Shown here in pieces: positions 16,190-24,575 of a DNA stretch of 64,000 bases. The notes beneath the pieces are model-generated. The model did not search any database. It saw nothing but the letters and a program-made list of their open reading frames with translations, and had not been told where the DNA came from. The stretch is from positions 620,001 to 684,000 of the forward strand of contig NZ_CP043641.1 of the NCBI RefSeq assembly GCF_014217625.1. The letters run 5' to 3'. Position 1 is the first letter of the stretch; each line of letters begins with the position of its first letter. The translations under genes and the position numbers were made by a program. The stretch comes from Leifsonia shinshuensis. GTDB lineage: Bacteria; Actinomycetota; Actinomycetes; Actinomycetales; Microbacteriaceae.

Positions 16190-17248
16190 GTCGTCTCCGG
16201 TGATCTCCGCGTGGATGCGGCGCAGGTCCTCCATCAGCGAACCGATCAGCACCCAGTGCCGCGGGTTCGGCGTGCCGATGACGAGCGGCGCTGTGAGCAC
16301 CGGGATGCCCGCGGTCTCGGTGCCCGGCTCGACGACCGGGGCGTCCGGGTCGCGCGACAGCAGCCGCAGGTCGTGGGCGGAGCGCTCCAGCTCGTCCGCG
16401 ATGGCGGCGATGGTCGGCTCGTCGGCGAGGCTGTCGTCGTAGTGGTCGTGGAACGCGCGCGTCATGCCGAGCGAGCGCGTGATCAGCGGGCGCAGCCGCG
16501 CGAAGAGCTGCTGGTCGTGCTCCAGCACGACGCGGTGCCTGGACTGCCGCGGGTTGAGGGTGAGGCTCTCGTCGGCGGAGGTGAGGGCGGCCTCCGCCTT
16601 CTTCTCCATCGGCCGGAGCAGGCGGGCCTCGATCAGGAGGGCGTCCCGCTCACCCGGCGTCGGCCGGCTGGTCAGGGCGACGGCGAGCCGGTCCAGGGTG
16701 GAGGCGATCTCGCGGCCGAGGTCCAGCACGGCGGTGCGGGCGGGCCCGGTGAGCACGGGCGGGACGATCGCGATGTTGACGATGACGCCGATCGCCGCGC
16801 CGAGCACGGTCTCCACGATGCGGGCGACAGCGTACTCGGGATTCGTCGCGCCGAGTGACAGGACGAGCATGACGCTGATCGGGATCTGGTTCGCGGTGCC
16901 CGGCGTGAGCTTCAGCGCCCAGGCGATGATGAGCGACGCGACGATCGCGACCAGGACGATCCAGGTGTTCGCGCCGAACAACAGCCCGACGACGTACGCG
17001 ATGACGACGCCGAAGATCACGCCGAGCGAGCGTTCGATCGCGCGCCCGACGGACTGGTTCACGCTCGGCTGCACGACGAGCAGGGCGGCGATGGTCGCGA
17101 ACACCGGGAGCTCGCCGGGGAAGAGCAGCGCGGCGAGGCCCCAGGAGATGATCATCGCTGTGGCGGTCTTGGCGACCTGCAGGAACGGGATGCGGGTCGT
17201 CGCCCGGATGTTCGCGGGGAGAGTCGGAACCCGGAACTTCGAACGCAC
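16178..17248 (-). CDS. FUSC family membrane protein (putative aromatic acid exporter)
   Basis: A 356-residue inner-membrane protein. About six hydrophobic segments fill residues 25-175 (for example TATAMIISWGLAALLFPGELPVFATIAALLVV and SLGVIFGVVIAYVVGLLFGANTWIVLVAIVASLIIAWAL in part), followed by a long charged helical cytoplasmic tail. This arrangement matches the FUSC/aromatic acid exporter-like family, thought to export organic acids by proton antiport. The motif VQPSVNQSVGRAIERSLG is the family's conserved loop. The substrate is unknown. The GTG start follows a TAGGCT box by six bases on the minus strand (17255-17260). Confidence 0.82.
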   Translation of the reverse strand: MRSKFRVPTLPANIRATTRIPFLQVAKTATAMIISWGLAALLFPGELPVFATIAALLVVQPSVNQSVGRAIERSLGVIFGVVIAYVVGLLFGANTWIVLVAIVASLIIAWALKLTPGTANQIPISVMLVLSLGATNPEYAVARIVETVLGAAIGVIVNIAIVPPVLTGPARTAVLDLGREIASTLDRLAVALTSRPTPGERDALLIEARLLRPMEKKAEAALTSADESLTLNPRQSRHRVVLEHDQQLFARLRPLITRSLGMTRAFHDHYDDSLADEPTIAAIADELERSAHDLRLLSRDPDAPVVEPGTETAGIPVLTAPLVIGTPNPRHWVLIGSLMEDLRRIHAEITGDDDAA

Positions 17249-17282
17249 GGTTCCAGCCTAGCCGGAGGAGGTCGGGCCGGGC

Positions 17283-18359
17283 TCAGCCGGCGTAACGCCG
17301 GTAGGCCTCGGCGGCGCGCCCGGCCGCCCGCTCCTGCCCGGCCGTGAGCGGCGCGAAGGACTCGACGTCGACGCCGTTCCCGCCCCGGCCGCGCCGCCAG
17401 GTCCCGACCACGCGCCCGCGCGCCACCACGATCGGCTGGAACACGCCGTTGCCGCCCGGCACGATCCGCTGGAAGTGATCGTCGTCGAGCACCAGGTCGC
17501 GCTGCTGGTACCCGAGCAGATACTCGTCGAACGCGGGGAGGAGCTGGACCGCCTCCCTCTCGCGTCGCGACTCCGCGAGTCCCGAAGCTCGGTCGGCCAG
17601 CTCGGCCGTCAGCAGGTACTCGATCCCGTCGACCTCCAGCGTGGTGAGCGCGTCGCCGAGGACCGCCCGGGCGATCTTCGCCCCGGCGACCGTGCCTTTG
17701 GTCCACCAGACGAAGTCCTTCACGGTCGCCGGGCCGTGGCCGCGAAGGTAGCGGAGCAGGAACTCGCCCCACGCCTCATCCGGCTCCAGCCGCCGGGACT
17801 GCGGCGCCCACTCGTCCAGCAGCACCAGCGCCTGCTGCGTCCGCAAGGTCGGCCCCCAGCAGATCAGCCCGGTCTGGGCCAGGTAGTAGATGAGGTGGTA
17901 GCCGCGCTGGCCCGCCGTCGCGATGCCGTTGGACTCCCACAGGTCCATGAGCTCCGCGCGCCCGATCCGGCCGCCGCCGGAGAGCGCTTCGGTGACCAGG
18001 TCGCGCGCGCGGACGAAGTCGGGCGTGTCCAGCTCCAGCTGCTTGTGCCGCGTCGCCAGGCCGGCGATCATCCGCCCGGTCGTGATGCCGAGCATCCAGC
18101 GGAGGTCTTCGGGTGGGACGAAGTGCAGCGTGCCGCGCATCGGCCAGGACCGCACGATCCGGCCGGCGTCGAGATCGGCCAGCACATCCGCCCGCGTGGC
18201 GCCGGTCGTGCGCACGCCGAGCGCCCAGGATCCTGCGGCGAAGTCCTGCGCCTGCACGGCGAGCAAGCGGCGCGCGACGTCGGCGGGGGAGACCTCGCGG
18301 TCGCCGTCGATCGCGTGGGCGAGGCGGCGCAGCCGCAGCAGGTCGGCGCGAGACGTCAT
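17283..18359 (-). CDS. Winged-helix AlkZ-like protein (putative DNA glycosylase)
   Basis: A 358-residue member of the HTH_42/AlkZ family, abundant in Actinobacteria. AlkZ from Streptomyces removes interstrand crosslinks formed by azinomycin, using a Gln-x-Gln pair; here Gln36 and Gln38 in LLAVQAQDF match that motif. The rest shows the tandem winged-helix architecture (RSWPMRGTLHFVPPEDLRWML, GHGPATVKDFVWWTKGT). Many relatives have no defined substrate, so a repair role is inference from the family. The ATG follows CAGACT by six bases (18366-18371 on the minus strand), a predicted leaderless start. It lies 34 bases upstream of the FUSC gene in the same direction. Confidence 0.83.
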   Translation of the reverse strand: MTSRADLLRLRRLAHAIDGDREVSPADVARRLLAVQAQDFAAGSWALGVRTTGATRADVLADLDAGRIVRSWPMRGTLHFVPPEDLRWMLGITTGRMIAGLATRHKQLELDTPDFVRARDLVTEALSGGGRIGRAELMDLWESNGIATAGQRGYHLIYYLAQTGLICWGPTLRTQQALVLLDEWAPQSRRLEPDEAWGEFLLRYLRGHGPATVKDFVWWTKGTVAGAKIARAVLGDALTTLEVDGIEYLLTAELADRASGLAESRREREAVQLLPAFDEYLLGYQQRDLVLDDDHFQRIVPGGNGVFQPIVVARGRVVGTWRRGRGGNGVDVESFAPLTAGQERAAGRAAEAYRRYAG

Positions 18360-18441
18360 GGACCCAGTCTGGCGCAGGCGTCCGACACACTCGGACGCCG
18401 CCGGCCCGCGGGAGGAGACAGGCCCACGGCAGGCGACAGGC

Positions 18442-19509
18442 TCAGGGGAGCAGCCCGTGCTCCTGGAGCTGGTCGCTCAGCCCCGCGCCGTCGGGGGAGT
18501 ACATCCACGGCGCGCCGGAGATCTCGCTGTGCTTCTCGGCCTTCGACCGGCCACCGGCCAGGACGGCCTCGCTGTTGGAGAGCTGCCGGATCGCCACGCC
18601 TGCGACGTTGCCGGCGTGCTCGGTCGTGAACTCGCCGTAGAGCGACTCGTCGTGCTGCCCGTCGTCGCCGATGAGCAGCCACTTGAGCCCGGGGAACTCG
18701 TCGGCCAGCCGGGCGAGGCTGATGCGCTTGTGCTCCCGGCCCGAGCGGAAGAACCGGTCGTGCGTCGGCCCCCAGTCGGTCAGGAGGAGGGGACCCGCGG
18801 GGAACAGGTTGCGCGACAGGAAGCGCGTGAGCGTCGGCGCGACGTTCCAGGCGCCGGTGGAGAGGTAGATCACCGGGGCCCCGGGGTGCGCCGCCGCGAG
18901 CCGTTCCAGCAGCACCGACATCCCCGGCGTGGGTACGCGCGCGTGCTCGTCCAGGACGAAGGTGTTCCAGGCGGCGAGCAGCGGCCGGGGGAGCGCGGTG
19001 ACCATGACCGTGTCGTCCACGTCCGAGATGATTCCGAAGGTGGCCTTCGGGTCCACGATGTAGACCGGCGCCTCGAACACGCGGGCGGACTCCGGCGTCG
19101 TCAGCTTCACGGTGTGCCAGCCCGGCGTGAGCTGGACGGGGAGGACGGTGTCGATCACGCCGCCGCGGTCCGGCCGCACCTCGTGGTGCGCGCCGTCGAC
19201 CTCGACAGTCACTGTGACGTCGCCGACCGGCACGCTGATGAACGAGCGCCAGCCGCGGATGGACTCCTCGCGCTTGCGGTGCTTGCGCTCGGCGCGGCTG
19301 CCCGGCCGCGGCTCCTTCGCCAGCAGGACGCGGCCGAGGATGCGCACCCAGGTCGGAGAGCCGTAGCCGGTGTACGGGACGACGGTCGCCAGGAACCCGT
19401 GCTTGCGCGCCCGGCGGGCACGGAACTCGTGGAAGGCGTCCTCGATGCGCGCCGCACGGTGCATGATCGGGTCGACGCTCGCGCTGCGCTTGGCTGGGTC
19501 AACAGTCAT
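18442..19509 (-). CDS. App1-type phosphatase domain protein (DUF2183)
   Basis: A 355-residue protein with the conserved domain of yeast App1, a Mg-dependent phosphatidate phosphatase of the HAD superfamily. The nucleophile motif DxDxT is at residues 163-167 (SDVDDTVMVT), and later blocks PVIYLSTGAWNVAPTLTRFL and LLIGDDGQHDESLYG supply the other HAD motifs. The N-terminal 150 residues, rich in beta strands, carry the region usual for bacterial members. No membrane segment is seen. Bacterial members are uncharacterised, so the phosphatase activity is expected from the motifs while the substrate is not known. Confidence 0.85.
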   Translation of the reverse strand: MTVDPAKRSASVDPIMHRAARIEDAFHEFRARRARKHGFLATVVPYTGYGSPTWVRILGRVLLAKEPRPGSRAERKHRKREESIRGWRSFISVPVGDVTVTVEVDGAHHEVRPDRGGVIDTVLPVQLTPGWHTVKLTTPESARVFEAPVYIVDPKATFGIISDVDDTVMVTALPRPLLAAWNTFVLDEHARVPTPGMSVLLERLAAAHPGAPVIYLSTGAWNVAPTLTRFLSRNLFPAGPLLLTDWGPTHDRFFRSGREHKRISLARLADEFPGLKWLLIGDDGQHDESLYGEFTTEHAGNVAGVAIRQLSNSEAVLAGGRSKAEKHSEISGAPWMYSPDGAGLSDQLQEHGLLP

Positions 19510-19554
19510 AGAGACACCAGTTTCTCACGGAGTGAAGGTTCGCTCAGACGCAGC

Positions 19555-19620
19555 CCCCAGATCTGGGGTGAGGATTCTTCGGTGTGTCGGAGGAAATTCA
19601 CCCGCAAAGGTGAGATTTCC
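19555..19620. promoter_or_regulatory. Two dyads between the App1 gene and the TetR gene
   Basis: CCCCAGATCTGGGG (19555-19568) is a perfect 14-bp palindrome. Further on, GGAAATTCACC (19592-19602) is mirrored by GGTGAGATTTCC (19609-19620) with one bulged base around a 6-nt centre. Both lie upstream of the TetR gene and are plausible operators for its own product; the second is the better match in size to TetR sites. Confidence 0.45.
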
Positions 19621-19714
19621 ACAATATGATCCGGTATAGCGCGACGGGACGGACCGTCGCCGGGCTGGGGACCCGCACGCGTATCGTGGAACAGAGAAAG
19701 AAGGAGTCGCCCTC

Positions 19715-20374
19715 GTGCCCATCAACGACCTGGTCGCCGCACAGAACACCGCCGGAGCGCCGCTCGTGCGGACGGAGCCGATCCAGGAGCGCAGTGCCGC
19801 CCGGATCGACGCCCTCCTCGACGCTGCCGCGGAGGTTGTGGACGAGATCGGATTCGACCGCCTGACGACCGCCATGGTCGCCGAGCGGGCCGGCGCGTCC
19901 ATCGGCACGGTCTACCGGTACTTCCCCGACCGCATCGTCCTGCTCCAGGCGCTGCGCGACCGGGCGCTGCTGCGTTACCGGCACTCCGTGGTCGCGGCCA
20001 TCCACGCCGAGAGTCCCGAGCACTGGTGGAACGCGGTGGAGTGCGCGATCGACGCGTTCGTCGCGATGTTCCGCACCGAGCCGGGCTTCCGGATCATCCG
20101 CTTCACCGACGCCGAGCGCTCCGGGCTGCCCGGCGAGGAGGAGCCGGAGCAGGCGGCGTCCTTCGCGTCGCAGTTCGCGTCGATCCTGTCCGAGGAGTAC
20201 GGCCTCCCCGCGGGCGAGGACCTGGCGTTCCGCCTCGAGATCGTCGTGGAGATCATGGACGGCCTGATCAACCGGGCCTTCCTCGACGACCCGATGGGAG
20301 ACGCGCGCTACATCGACGAGGCGCGCGTCGTCGCCCGCGAGTATCTGGAGCGGCGGTACGACCCGAAGAGCTGA
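19715..20374 (+). CDS. TetR family transcriptional regulator
   Basis: A 219-residue repressor of the TetR type. The DNA-binding domain spans about residues 27-75 (ARIDALLDAAAEVVDEIGFDRLTTAMVAERAGASIGTVYRYF in part), ending in the usual TVYRYFPDR. The C-terminal ligand domain gives no substrate clue. The GTG start at 19715 has AAGGAG about ten bases upstream. It is divergent from the App1-type gene and precedes the osmoprotectant transporter operon, from which it is separated by a strong hairpin. The 205-bp upstream gap carries two good dyads. Confidence 0.85.
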   Translation: MPINDLVAAQNTAGAPLVRTEPIQERSAARIDALLDAAAEVVDEIGFDRLTTAMVAERAGASIGTVYRYFPDRIVLLQALRDRALLRYRHSVVAAIHAESPEHWWNAVECAIDAFVAMFRTEPGFRIIRFTDAERSGLPGEEEPEQAASFASQFASILSEEYGLPAGEDLAFRLEIVVEIMDGLINRAFLDDPMGDARYIDEARVVAREYLERRYDPKS

Positions 20375-20385
20375 GGCTCTTCGGG
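20362..20385 (+). terminator. Terminator hairpin overlapping the TetR stop codon
   Basis: CCCGAAGAGC (20362-20371) and GCTCTTCGGG (20376-20385) form a perfect 10-bp stem with loop TGAG; the TGA stop codon lies in the loop. Confidence 0.7.
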
Positions 20386-20470
20386 GAATGTCGGCGGTAT
20401 GGGACAGGGTTGTCTCATGATGTCCGGGCTTCGCGTGGCTGGGTTTCCTGCCACAAACCGACTCAATTCA

Positions 20471-20485
20471 TTGCGCATTGTGCAA
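20471..20485. promoter_or_regulatory. Near-palindrome upstream of the osmoprotectant transporter operon
   Basis: TTGCGCATTGTGCAA is an odd-length near-palindrome about 75 bases before the first gene of the transporter. It stands in a locally AT-rich stretch (20430-20500) where the promoter should lie. No clear -10 box could be fixed. Confidence 0.35.
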
Positions 20486-20559
20486 AACGCTGTTTGGGTG
20501 GGTTCGATGGCCCCGATATCTGAGACCACCCCGTTCCGTCGACCGAGAGCTGAGGACCG

Positions 20560-21453
20560 ATGATCGAGTTCAGCTCCGTGACCAAACGGTTCCCGGACGG
20601 GACCGTCGCGGTCGACGACTTCTCGCTGGTGATCCCGTCCCGCCAGATCACGGTGCTCGTCGGTTCGTCCGGCAGCGGCAAGACCACGATCCTGCGGATG
20701 GTCAACCGCATGGTGGACCCCACCAGCGGCACCGTCTCCATCGACGGCCAGGACGTCCAGAGCCTGAAGCCGGTACTCCTGCGCCGGCGCATCGGCTACG
20801 TCATGCAGAATTCGGGGCTGCTGCCGCACCGCAAGGTCGTGGACAACATCGCCACCGTCCCGCTGCTGACCGGCGTCAAGCGGAAGGCCGCGCACGAGCG
20901 CGCGCTGGAGCTCATGGACACGGTCGGGCTGGAGCGCTCGCTGGCCGACAAGTACCCGAGCCAGCTCTCGGGAGGCCAGCAGCAGCGCGTGGGCGTGGCG
21001 CGCGGTCTCGCGGTCGACCCCAACATCCTGCTGATGGACGAGCCGTTCGGCGCGGTCGACCCGATCGTGCGCGACGACCTCCAGAACGAGCTGCTTCGCC
21101 TGCAGCGCGAGCTCGGCAAGACGGTGCTGTTCGTGACGCACGACATCGACGAGGCGTTCCGGCTGGGAGATCAGGTCGTGATCTTCCGCAAGGGCGGCAT
21201 CGTCGCCCAGCAGGGCACGCCCGCCGAGATCCTGGCGCACCCGGCCGATGACTTCGTGTCGTCGTTCGTGGGCGCAGACCGGGGCAAGCGCGCCCTCCAC
21301 ATCGAGCGGACGCCGACCGGCTCCGTGCTGGTCGACAGCGAGGGGCGCACCGCCGGTGTGCTCAGCGCGGACGACTCCGCTGCTTCCGACGAAGCAAAGG
21401 CCGCGACCGTCTCGGTCGCGGGTGCCGCGGCGCAGGGTGAGGACCCGACGTGA
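20560..21453 (+). CDS. Osmoprotectant (glycine betaine/choline) ABC transporter ATP-binding protein
   Basis: A 297-residue import ATPase. Walker A is GSSGSGKTT (residues 35-43), the signature is LSGGQQQR, Walker B is ILLMDEPFGAVDP, and FVTHDIDEAFRLGD is the switch region. The phrase GYVMQNSGLLPHRKVVDNIATVP is characteristic of the OpuBA/OpuCA/ProV group. The usual C-terminal CBS tandem that senses ionic strength is absent; instead there is a short Ala-Asp-rich tail. The ATG at 20560 is preceded by GAGGAC. First gene of a four-gene operon; its TGA overlaps the next ATG-like GTG by four bases. Confidence 0.92.
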   Translation: MIEFSSVTKRFPDGTVAVDDFSLVIPSRQITVLVGSSGSGKTTILRMVNRMVDPTSGTVSIDGQDVQSLKPVLLRRRIGYVMQNSGLLPHRKVVDNIATVPLLTGVKRKAAHERALELMDTVGLERSLADKYPSQLSGGQQQRVGVARGLAVDPNILLMDEPFGAVDPIVRDDLQNELLRLQRELGKTVLFVTHDIDEAFRLGDQVVIFRKGGIVAQQGTPAEILAHPADDFVSSFVGADRGKRALHIERTPTGSVLVDSEGRTAGVLSADDSAASDEAKAATVSVAGAAAQGEDPT

Positions 21454-22139
21454 GCTTCTTGTGGTCGAACTTCGGCCAGGTCTGGAATCTCACGGTCTCC
21501 CACGTGTGGTTGAGCGCCATCCCGATCGTCGTCGGCTTCCTGCTGTCGCTCCCGATCGGCTGGTTGGCGAACCGCTACCGTATCAGCCGGCCGGTGCTGC
21601 TGACGCTCGGCGGCATCCTGTACGCCATCCCGTCGCTGCCGCTGTTCTTCGCGATGCCCGCGCTGATCGGCACCAAGATCCTCGACCCGGCGAATGTGGT
21701 GGTGGCGCTGAGCGTCTACGCCGTCGCGCTCATGGTGCGCACGACCGCCGACGCGCTCGCCTCGGTGCCGGGTGACGTCGTTCAGTCCGCGACCGCCATC
21801 GGCTTCTCCGGGTGGCGGCGGTTCTGGGCGGTCGAGCTCCCGCTCGCGGGTCCTGTCCTGTTGGCCGGCCTGCGCGTCGTCTCGGTGTCGACGGTCAGCC
21901 TGGTGAGCGTCGGTGCGCTGCTCGGCGTGCCGAACCTCGGACAGCTCTTCACCGACGGCCTCAACAGGTACTACCCCGAGGAGGTCGCGGTCGGCATCAT
22001 CCTGATCATGGTCGTGGCGCTGGTGTTCGACCTGGTGCTGGTGCTGCTCGGCCGGCTGCTGCTGCCCTGGTCGCGCCTCGACAAGCGCACGGGACGCCTC
22101 AAGCGCTCCGCGGCGATGAAGGCGGTGACCGGCGCATGA
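21450..22139 (+). CDS. Osmoprotectant ABC transporter permease (first)
   Basis: A 229-residue permease with about five membrane segments, starting with a GTG at 21450 that overlaps the ATPase stop (GTGA). The permease loop is SATAIGFSGWRRFWAVELPLAGPVLLAGL in part, near residues 112-138, and LFTDGLNRYYPEEVAVGII towards the end is typical of the OpuBB/YehY group. It pairs with the second permease to form the heterodimeric channel for compatible solutes. ATG of the second permease overlaps its stop (ATGA). Confidence 0.9.
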   Translation: MSFLWSNFGQVWNLTVSHVWLSAIPIVVGFLLSLPIGWLANRYRISRPVLLTLGGILYAIPSLPLFFAMPALIGTKILDPANVVVALSVYAVALMVRTTADALASVPGDVVQSATAIGFSGWRRFWAVELPLAGPVLLAGLRVVSVSTVSLVSVGALLGVPNLGQLFTDGLNRYYPEEVAVGIILIMVVALVFDLVLVLLGRLLLPWSRLDKRTGRLKRSAAMKAVTGA

Positions 22140-22879
22140 CCGATTTCGTGGCGGCCTTCGGCTGGCTCTTCGACCCGACCAACTGGGCCGGGCCGGGCGG
22201 CATCCCCGTGCGTACCGGCGAGCACATCCTGTACACGCTGATGACCCTGCTGCTCGCGGGAGTGATCGCGCTGCCGATCGGCTTCGCGATCGGGCACACC
22301 GGGCGGCTGCGCGGCCTCGCGGTCGGCGTCTCCGGCGCGCTGCGCGCGCTGCCGACGCTGGGCCTCGTCGTCTACCTCGCGCTGATCATGGCGAACATCT
22401 CGATCGTCCCTCCGCTGATCGCCCTGACGATCCTGGCCATCCCGCCGCTGCTCGCGGGCGCGTACTCGGGGCTGGAGTCCGTGAACCGCAGCACGATCGA
22501 CGCCGCCCGCGCGGTCGGGATGACCGAGTGGCAGATCTTCACCAAGGTGGAGCTTCCGCTGTCGCTGCCGCTCGTGATCGGCGGCATCCGCTCGGGCGCT
22601 CTCCAGGTGATCGCTACCTGGACGGTGGCGGCCATCCTGCCGGTCGGCGGGCTCGGGCGCTTCCTGTTCGACGGGCTCGCCGTGCAGAACTACCCGGAGA
22701 TGCTGGGCGGCTCGATCATCGTCGTCCTGCTCGCCCTGGTCGTCGACGGGCTGTTCGCGCTCACGCAGAAGCTGGTCGTCCCGCGCGGCGTGACCGCGGG
22801 GAAGGTCCGAGCGGACACCGCGACGGAGCCGCGGCGTGCGCTCGGCATCACCGCCCCCGGGCGGCAGCCCGTTCCCTGA
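22136..22879 (+). CDS. Osmoprotectant ABC transporter permease (second)
   Basis: A 247-residue permease beginning at the ATG at 22136, which overlaps the previous stop by four bases. About six membrane segments are present; the EAA loop is seen as DAARAVGMTEWQIFTKVELPLSLPLVIGG (in part) near residues 122-150. GGLGRFLFDGLAVQNYPEMLGG near the C-terminus matches the family. A longer open frame upstream within the first permease gene is an out-of-frame artefact. The C-terminal 30 residues are basic and cytoplasmic. Confidence 0.91.
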   Translation: MTDFVAAFGWLFDPTNWAGPGGIPVRTGEHILYTLMTLLLAGVIALPIGFAIGHTGRLRGLAVGVSGALRALPTLGLVVYLALIMANISIVPPLIALTILAIPPLLAGAYSGLESVNRSTIDAARAVGMTEWQIFTKVELPLSLPLVIGGIRSGALQVIATWTVAAILPVGGLGRFLFDGLAVQNYPEMLGGSIIVVLLALVVDGLFALTQKLVVPRGVTAGKVRADTATEPRRALGITAPGRQPVP

Positions 22880-22937
22880 CCTGAACCGAATTCCCTGACC
22901 CACAGTGACCCAACGCACACAGAAGAGAGAGAATCAC

Positions 22938-23876
22938 ATGTTCGGATCCAAGAAGGGCCGCATCGCGGCCGGTGTGCTCGCGGCGGGGGCCCTCATCGCC
23001 CTCAGCGCGTGCTCGTCCGGCGGCGGCGGCGCATTCAACACCAGCAGCAGTGGCAGCGGCTCCTCGGGCGACACCATCACCGTCGGGTCCGCCGCCTTCG
23101 GCGAGAACGAGATCCTGATGCAGATCTACGGCCAGGCCCTCGCGGCCAACGGCGTGAAGGTCAGCTACAAGCCGAGCATCGGCCAGCGCGACGTCTACCT
23201 GAAGGCGCTGCAGGACGGCTCGATCGACCTGGTCCCCGAGTACTCCGGCAACCTGCTGCAGTTCTACGACAAGACCAGCACGGCCTCCTCCAGCGCGGAT
23301 GTCTACGCCGCGCTCAACGACGCCCTGCCGAAGGGCTTCGAGGTGCTCGACCAGGCCAAGGCGGAGGACGCCGACGCGTACAACGTCACCAAGGAGTTCT
23401 CCGACAAGTACAACGTCACGAGCCTGGAAGACCTCAAGAAGGTCACCGTACCGCTGACCGTGGGCGCGAACCCTGAGTTCGCCACCCGGCCTTACGGCAT
23501 CCCCGGCCTCAAGTCGACCTACGGCGTGACCGCATCGCTCAAGCCGATCAGCGACTCGGGCGGCCCGCTGACCGTCACCGCGCTCAAGAACGGCGACGTG
23601 CAGCTGGCCGACATCTACACGACCACCCCGGCCATCAAGGACAACGGGTTCGTCGTGCTGAAGGACCCGAAGAACCTGATCGCCGCGCAGAACATCGTGC
23701 CGCTGATCAACACCAAGAAGGCCTCCGACAAGGTCAAGTCGGTGCTCAACAAGGTCTCGGCCGAGCTGACCACGGACGACCTGATCACCATGAACAGCGA
23801 GAACCAGGGCGCCAGCAAGACCCAGCCGGACGCCGTGGCGAAGAAGTGGCTGCAGGAGCACCCGATCAAGGGATAA
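22938..23876 (+). CDS. Osmoprotectant ABC transporter substrate-binding lipoprotein
   Basis: A 312-residue lipoprotein: a basic start (MFGSKKGR), a hydrophobic core and the lipobox LSAC, then a Gly-Ser linker and the binding domain starting ITVGSAAFGENEILMQIYG. The fold is the OpuAC/ProX type that binds quaternary amines such as glycine betaine, choline or carnitine; the specific ligand cannot be told. ATG at 22938 is chosen because GAGAGA stands seven to twelve bases upstream and the signal peptide starts here. It is last in the operon, 58 bases after the permease, with its own ribosome binding site allowing higher expression. Confidence 0.92.
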   Translation: MFGSKKGRIAAGVLAAGALIALSACSSGGGGAFNTSSSGSGSSGDTITVGSAAFGENEILMQIYGQALAANGVKVSYKPSIGQRDVYLKALQDGSIDLVPEYSGNLLQFYDKTSTASSSADVYAALNDALPKGFEVLDQAKAEDADAYNVTKEFSDKYNVTSLEDLKKVTVPLTVGANPEFATRPYGIPGLKSTYGVTASLKPISDSGGPLTVTALKNGDVQLADIYTTTPAIKDNGFVVLKDPKNLIAAQNIVPLINTKKASDKVKSVLNKVSAELTTDDLITMNSENQGASKTQPDAVAKKWLQEHPIKG

Positions 23877-23886
23877 CGGTTTGACG

Positions 23887-23900
23887 GGAGGGCGACCTCC
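23887..23900. terminator. Small hairpin between convergent genes
   Basis: GGAGG (23887-23891) and CCTCC (23896-23900) with loop GCGA lie exactly between the stops of the substrate-binding gene and the DedA gene. It is short, but GNRA-type loops are very stable. Confidence 0.4.
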
Positions 23901-24575
23901 TCACTGCTCCGCGTGCGGCGGCTCGGGCGACCGGGCCGCCGCATCCATGTGCGCGGACTCCCGTCTCTGCAGGACCTTCTTGACCACCACGACCGCGGCG
24001 ACGAACACCGCGATGACGGCGACGAAGACGTAGCCCGCCCAGTGCAGCTCCTGCGAGAGCTCGCGGTAACCGCCCGCGGCGAGCGACCCGACGCTGACGT
24101 ACGCGAACGCCCAGATCACGCAGGCCGGCGCCGTCCACGCCATGAACGTGCGGTAGCGCATCGGACTCATTCCCACCGTCAGCGGGATCAGCGAGTGCAA
24201 GACGGGCAGGAAGCGCGAGAGGAACACGGCGACGCCGCCGCGAGTGGCGAGGTACCGCTCCGCGCGGTCGAGGTTGCGGGTCCCGAGCCGCTGTCCGAGC
24301 CGGCTCGCGCGGATGCGCGGCCCGAACCAGCGGCCGAGCGCGAAGCCGAGCGACTCGCCGCACAGCGCGCCGACGATGACCACGGCGACCAGCGCCGCGT
24401 ACTCGAGCGGGCTCGCCACCGCGGTGGACGCGACCAGGACGACGGTGTCGCCCGGCACGATGAGGCCGATCAGGATGGAGGTCTCCAGCAGGATCGCGAC
24501 GCCCGCCAGGAGGGTGCGGAGGACCGGGTCGACCGACTGGACGATGTCCAGGATCCAGGTCAGCGCGTCGTTCAC
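23901..24575 (-). CDS. DedA family membrane protein
   Basis: A 224-residue inner-membrane protein of the DedA/VTT family, several members of which act as flippases for undecaprenyl phosphate or phospholipids. Four to five hydrophobic segments are visible, with the characteristic re-entrant motifs GDTVVLVAS and FLSRFLPVLHSLIPLTVGMSPM. The C-terminus after residue 200 is charged and cytoplasmic. The GTG at 24575 overlaps the TGA of the upstream TetR gene (GTGA), so the two are coupled; the regulator may control this membrane protein. A longer frame upstream is not supported. Confidence 0.88.
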   Translation of the reverse strand: MNDALTWILDIVQSVDPVLRTLLAGVAILLETSILIGLIVPGDTVVLVASTAVASPLEYAALVAVVIVGALCGESLGFALGRWFGPRIRASRLGQRLGTRNLDRAERYLATRGGVAVFLSRFLPVLHSLIPLTVGMSPMRYRTFMAWTAPACVIWAFAYVSVGSLAAGGYRELSQELHWAGYVFVAVIAVFVAAVVVVKKVLQRRESAHMDAAARSPEPPHAEQ

